Shown: in pieces, positions 6,000 through 8,310 of the stretch
Numbering within the stretch: position 1 is the first letter of the stretch
Layout: each line of letters starts with the position of its first letter
DNA from: an uncultured Mollicutes bacterium
GTDB lineage: Bacteria > Bacillota_I > Bacilli_A > Acholeplasmatales > Anaeroplasmataceae
Assembly (NCBI GenBank): GCA_937905855.1
Contig: CALCWU010000161.1
Location: forward strand, 1-8,310
Direction of reading: 5' to 3'
DNA length: 8,310 nucleotides
Notes under the pieces: model-generated
The model's database searches: none
What the model saw: only the letters and a program-made list of their open reading frames with translations
What the model was told of the DNA's origin: nothing
Translations under genes and position numbers: made by a program

Positions 6000-7028
6000 T
6001 TAACTATTTTCTAATACATATTCTTCAAAAAGTGGCAAAATAAATGTTAGCTTTCCTCTATGACTACCATCTACAATTCCTTTATTAATTAACCTTTTTC
6101 TATATGGATTAAAGTGATTATTATCCAAATTGCAGCAAGCCATAATATCCTTTACAAGCTTACTTTTAGTCTTCGCAATTGAAATAATTAAATTCTTGTC
6201 ATTTTCAGATAATTCTGACCATATTTTGTCATAAGAATACTCCTCTAGATATATCTTATATTCATTAATAGCTTTCTTATAATCACCATTATGCTTAACA
6301 GTTAAATATCCTAACGCCTGAAATCCAAAAGCATAACCACCAGAAAGCTTAGCCATTTTTTTAGCTTCAGCTTCAGATAGATTAAAAACCTCTTGATATT
6401 TTAAGGCAATCAAATTTAAGTTTAAAGGCTCAAGATTAATTCTAGGCGCACGATATAAGAAAGTTAATGTTTTTTCATCTTGAAGATTTTTAATATTATC
6501 ATAAAGGCCTGTCATTAATAAAAAAACTGGTAAATCGTTTCTAACAAGAATTTGAAACATACTTGAAAATATCTTGGTGTTTTTATTTTTTACTACCTCA
6601 TCAATAGTTATTAGGACGCGAATATTTCTCTTTTTTAAGTATTCTAAAACCTTACAAATGGCAGTTTCAATATCTGTTACCTTATTTTCAAGATTAGCTC
6701 CAATTGTAAAAATATTAAATAATGACAAATTTATATTTATGTTCTTTATCATTGTTCCAGCAATACTATTCAATTTTGACAGTAAACTACTTCTCATATC
6801 TATTTCTGGATTTAATTCCACAACCAACCAATTCTTTTTATTTTTAAAATATTCTGAAATTTCTGTCATTAATACCGTTTTACCGCTACCTCTTATTGCA
6901 GTAATTAAATATATTTGCTGATTAATTGTTTCACTTGAAAAAGATTCTATAATTTCATTTTTTTCAACTGGTCTATCTATTGATAACTTTGGATTTTTTC
7001 CAAATATTAATGAAAATGGATTGTTCAT
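6000..7028 (-). CDS. P-loop ATPase (AAA/STAND-like) with C-terminal winged-helix-like region
   Basis: A cytoplasmic ATPase of 342 residues that I place in the AAA_16/archaeal-ATPase-like group common in Bacillota, usually without known function. Walker A is AIRGSGKT (44-51), with Ala in the first position instead of the usual Gly. Walker B is RVLITIDEV (137-145) with D143 and E144. FLLMTG (169-174) fits a sensor-1 strand, and R193 and R196 in LYRAPRINLEPL are candidate arginine-finger or sensor residues. SGGYAFGFQALGYL (229-242) fits the AAA lid. Residues about 270-340 look like a winged helix (ENDKNLIISIA, a recognition-helix-like HFNPYRKRLINKG, and a TFILPLFEEYV strand), so DNA binding is possible. 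AAAGGAG lies eight bases before the ATG. The leader holds two phased repeat blocks that end at this ribosome site, so the protein may bind them. The role is unknown. Confidence 0.8.
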   Translation of the reverse strand: MNNPFSLIFGKNPKLSIDRPVEKNEIIESFSSETINQQIYLITAIRGSGKTVLMTEISEYFKNKKNWLVVELNPEIDMRSSLLSKLNSIAGTMIKNININLSLFNIFTIGANLENKVTDIETAICKVLEYLKKRNIRVLITIDEVVKNKNTKIFSSMFQILVRNDLPVFLLMTGLYDNIKNLQDEKTLTFLYRAPRINLEPLNLNLIALKYQEVFNLSEAEAKKMAKLSGGYAFGFQALGYLTVKHNGDYKKAINEYKIYLEEYSYDKIWSELSENDKNLIISIAKTKSKLVKDIMACCNLDNNHFNPYRKRLINKGIVDGSHRGKLTFILPLFEEYVLENS

Positions 7029-7040
7029 CTTTTTTTCTCC

Positions 7041-7094
7041 TTTTACTATTTTTACTTTCTTTTACTATCTTTTACTATTCTTTACTATTTTAGT
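7041..7094 (-). repeat. Phased repeat block A (five TTTACT units)
   Basis: Five TTTACT units start at 7042, 7051, 7061, 7071 and 7081 on the plus strand (AGTAAA on the coding strand, mostly within ATAGTAAAAG). The 9-10 bp spacing puts all units on about the same face of the helix. The block reaches to the ribosome site of the ATPase gene. It differs from block B by a single base (T at 7060, C at 7160). Confidence 0.9.
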
Positions 7095-7096
7095 TT

Positions 7097-7102
7097 ATCA
7101 TA
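7097..7102 (-). promoter_or_regulatory. Possible -10 element just upstream of block A
   Basis: TATGAT on the minus strand (five of six bases of TATAAT) lies directly before block A. No good -35 is found at 16-18 bases; TTGTTT (7115-7120) is only 12 bases away. If used, transcripts would start inside block A. Confidence 0.25.
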
Positions 7103-7140
7103 TATGACTAAAAAAAACAAGAATCCGATACATAAATTTC

Positions 7141-7194
7141 TTTTACTATTTTTACTTTCCTTTACTATCTTTTACTATTCTTTACTATTTTAGT
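7141..7194 (-). repeat. Phased repeat block B (five TTTACT units)
   Basis: A second copy of block A with 53 of 54 identical bases, exactly 100 bp further upstream of the ATPase gene. TTTACT units start at 7142, 7151, 7161, 7171 and 7181. The sequence between the two blocks (7095-7140) is not repeated, so the similarity is confined to the array, as for an operator or iteron set copied and kept nearly identical. Confidence 0.9.
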
Positions 7195-7219
7195 ATAAAA
7201 AAGGATCACCTATAGTGAA
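7192..7219 (-). promoter_or_regulatory. Possible promoter of the ATPase gene overlapping block B
   Basis: TATACT (7192-7197) with a weak TTCACT -35 (7214-7219) at 16 bases on the minus strand. It overlaps the terminator of the upstream membrane gene and runs straight into block B, so the repeats would occupy the start of transcription and the leader RNA. Proteins bound to block B could then control it. Confidence 0.35.
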
Positions 7220-7221
7220 CC
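7197..7221 (-). terminator. Intrinsic terminator of the membrane protein gene
   Basis: On the minus strand, GGTTCAC (7215-7221) pairs with GTGATCC (7203-7209) with one T-T mismatch and a five-base loop, followed by six T residues (7197-7202). It begins nine bases after the stop codon of the membrane protein gene. Confidence 0.78.
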
Positions 7222-7229
7222 ATAATACT

Positions 7230-8144
7230 TTAATTATAAACAATTGTTCTACGATATGCTCTATCAATATCACAAAGCTTTCCATCTTTAAAAACACATA
7301 CTAAAGATTCATAATCCTTATCCCTTTTCTTACGCTTAACATCAGAATAAATAATAACATAATCTCCATTATTATTAACACCCTCACGTTGAATCCTAAT
7401 ATTTTGCATGAAATCTCTAACCTCATCTATAGTCATTCCATAATATAATAAATCTTCTGCTTTATCCAAAGCCTTACGATAATAATGATTACCACATAAA
7501 CAAGAATAAAAACAACAAATTAAACCAATCACAGGAATTAATCTAATAACAAAGAATACAATTGTTCCTACAATAATTACAGTACTTGGTGTACTATCAC
7601 TTACCTTAAATAGCTTTGACATACCTTTTGTAAAAAGAAAGAAAATAATTACAAAAAATAACCAAACCAAAGAATTTAATATTGCACTTGGAAAATTATA
7701 CTTTTTTATTGGCTCAAGTCGTTTTTTTGCTTTTGTATTATTAAAATTAGAAATTACATTTTCACTTGCTGCACATGTATCTTTATTTTTCTTATTATCA
7801 GCTTTAAATAACAACAAAGCTATACCTGAAACAAATGATAATGACAAAATTTTTAATAACCCCAAGGCTTTAACTACAGCTTCATTTTTACTTTTATTAA
7901 TTACTAAAATAGAAATAACGTTTAATAATAAAGCAAAGCCAAAATAATAATTCATTATATTCACAAATTTGTTAAAAAGCTCAATAAAATTATCAACATT
8001 CACATTACTAGCATAATACTCCAAAATAGTTTGTCCATTTTCCATTTTTGTATTTCTCATTGCTTTAACCAATATTAAAAATATTCCAAATAAAACAACA
8101 TACTTAATTAAAGATAATGCTAAAAGCCAATTATTCTTTTTCAT
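7230..8144 (-). CDS. Five-helix membrane protein with soluble C-terminal domain, unknown
   Basis: I do not recognise this family. The 304-residue protein has hydrophobic segments at about 6-28, 66-83, 93-113, 154-172 and 188-216, with a lysine-rich linker (about 114-149) between the third and fourth. The last 85 residues are soluble. Their pattern GMTIDEVRDFM, then VIIYSDV, then CVFKDGKLCDID resembles the SmpA/OmlA (BamE-like) fold, in which a G-M-T-x-x-E-V helix is followed by strands ending in F-x-x-G-x-L; this is a resemblance only. Cysteines cluster at the end of the fifth helix (CCFYSCLCG). The frame can open at a GTG at 8153, but GAGGTG (8151-8156) is an ideal ribosome site for the ATG at 8144, which is chosen. 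The gene is bounded by terminators on both sides, so it is probably transcribed alone. Confidence 0.75.
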   Translation of the reverse strand: MKKNNWLLALSLIKYVVLFGIFLILVKAMRNTKMENGQTILEYYASNVNVDNFIELFNKFVNIMNYYFGFALLLNVISILVINKSKNEAVVKALGLLKILSLSFVSGIALLLFKADNKKNKDTCAASENVISNFNNTKAKKRLEPIKKYNFPSAILNSLVWLFFVIIFFLFTKGMSKLFKVSDSTPSTVIIVGTIVFFVIRLIPVIGLICCFYSCLCGNHYYRKALDKAEDLLYYGMTIDEVRDFMQNIRIQREGVNNNGDYVIIYSDVKRKKRDKDYESLVCVFKDGKLCDIDRAYRRTIVYN

Positions 8145-8172
8145 TTTTATCACCTCAAAAAATTATGCTTTA

Positions 8173-8178
8173 AGTATA
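8173..8178 (-). promoter_or_regulatory. Possible -10 of the membrane protein gene
   Basis: TATACT on the minus strand lies 28 bases before the ATG at 8144 and downstream of the terminator at 8190-8227, where a promoter is expected. No convincing -35 is present at 16-18 bases, so confidence is low. Confidence 0.35.
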
Positions 8179-8189
8179 ATTTTAGATCT

Positions 8190-8227
8190 AAAAAAAAGAA
8201 AGCAACGCTTGTAAACGAAACGTTGCT
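8190..8227 (-). terminator. Intrinsic terminator of the gene at the right edge
   Basis: On the minus strand, AGCAACG (8221-8227) pairs perfectly with CGTTGCT (8201-8207) across a 13-base loop, followed by TTCTTTTTTT. It starts seven bases after the stop codon at 8234-8236, supporting a real gene end there. Confidence 0.85.
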
Positions 8228-8233
8228 ATATCA

Positions 8234-8310
8234 TTATTTAGAAAATTTAGTTATATTAAATAGATCTATTTTGAAATTATCATTAAGTTTTTTATCCTTA
8301 TATAAGCCAA
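8234..8310 (-). CDS. C-terminal end of an unidentified gene (5' part beyond window)
   Basis: The only minus-strand frame open from the window edge runs for 24 codons to a TAA at 8234-8236; the other two frames are stopped. The peptide starts GLYKDKKLNDN and ends NITKFSK, which is too short to identify. The strong terminator just downstream is the main reason to accept it as a gene end. Confidence 0.6.
   Translation of the reverse strand, partial: GLYKDKKLNDNFKIDLFNITKFSK

Noticed and set aside
6574..6921. 115-codon open frame on the plus strand inside the P-loop ATPase gene
   Set aside because: It lies antisense to the Walker A and Walker B region of a convincing gene. Its phenylalanine/isoleucine-rich content reflects the AT-rich complement, and no ribosome site supports it.
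7041..7194. Repeat blocks considered as a CRISPR array
   Set aside because: The units are about 10 bp, nearly contiguous and without unique spacers; only two blocks exist and no cas genes are present.

Overview
All eight genes and gene fragments recognised here lie on the minus strand, so the window reads right to left. The base composition is very AT-rich, Shine-Dalgarno sites are strong (AGGAGG, GGAGG, AAAGGAG), every complete gene ends in TAA and tryptophan is read from TGG. Together with glycolytic, sugar-transport and oxygen-sensitive glycyl-radical genes, this points to an anaerobic or fermentative low-GC Bacillota of the Bacilli/Erysipelotrichales or Acholeplasma-like type using the standard code. 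That placement is an inference from composition and gene content.

Right edge to left: 8234-8310 is the last 24 codons of an unidentified gene, closed by an intrinsic terminator (8190-8227). Next is a five-helix membrane protein with a soluble C-terminal domain (7230-8144) and its own terminator (7197-7221). The 7029-7196 leader holds two nearly identical 54-bp blocks exactly 100 bp apart, each with five TTTACT units at 9-10 bp spacing. It precedes a P-loop ATPase with a winged-helix-like C-terminus (6000-7028).

A good promoter at 5963-5991 then starts a compact operon: an RDD-family membrane protein (5240-5935), a small regulator with a PucR/CdaR-type helix-turn-helix (4681-5259, overlapping the RDD gene), a YjjI-type glycyl radical enzyme (3123-4640) and its YjjW-type radical SAM activase (from 3139, overlapping yjjI by 17 nt). 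The activase is frameshifted: its conserved C-terminus continues in another frame down to 2304, and one extra A in an A5 run (2489-2493) would restore a 278-residue protein.

The left part is central carbon metabolism. A stand-alone MsmX/UgpC-type sugar ABC ATPase (1104-2225) ends at a clear terminator. Phosphoglycerate kinase (888 to beyond the left edge) has an extended -10 promoter and a cre-like CcpA operator centred near -56, a position compatible with activation. A weaker cre-like match overlaps the ABC ATPase promoter, where it would repress.

The least explained elements are the phased 10-bp repeat blocks before the ATPase, the RDD-regulator-YjjI-YjjW operon (an enzyme of unknown substrate with a candidate dedicated regulator), and the activase frameshift.
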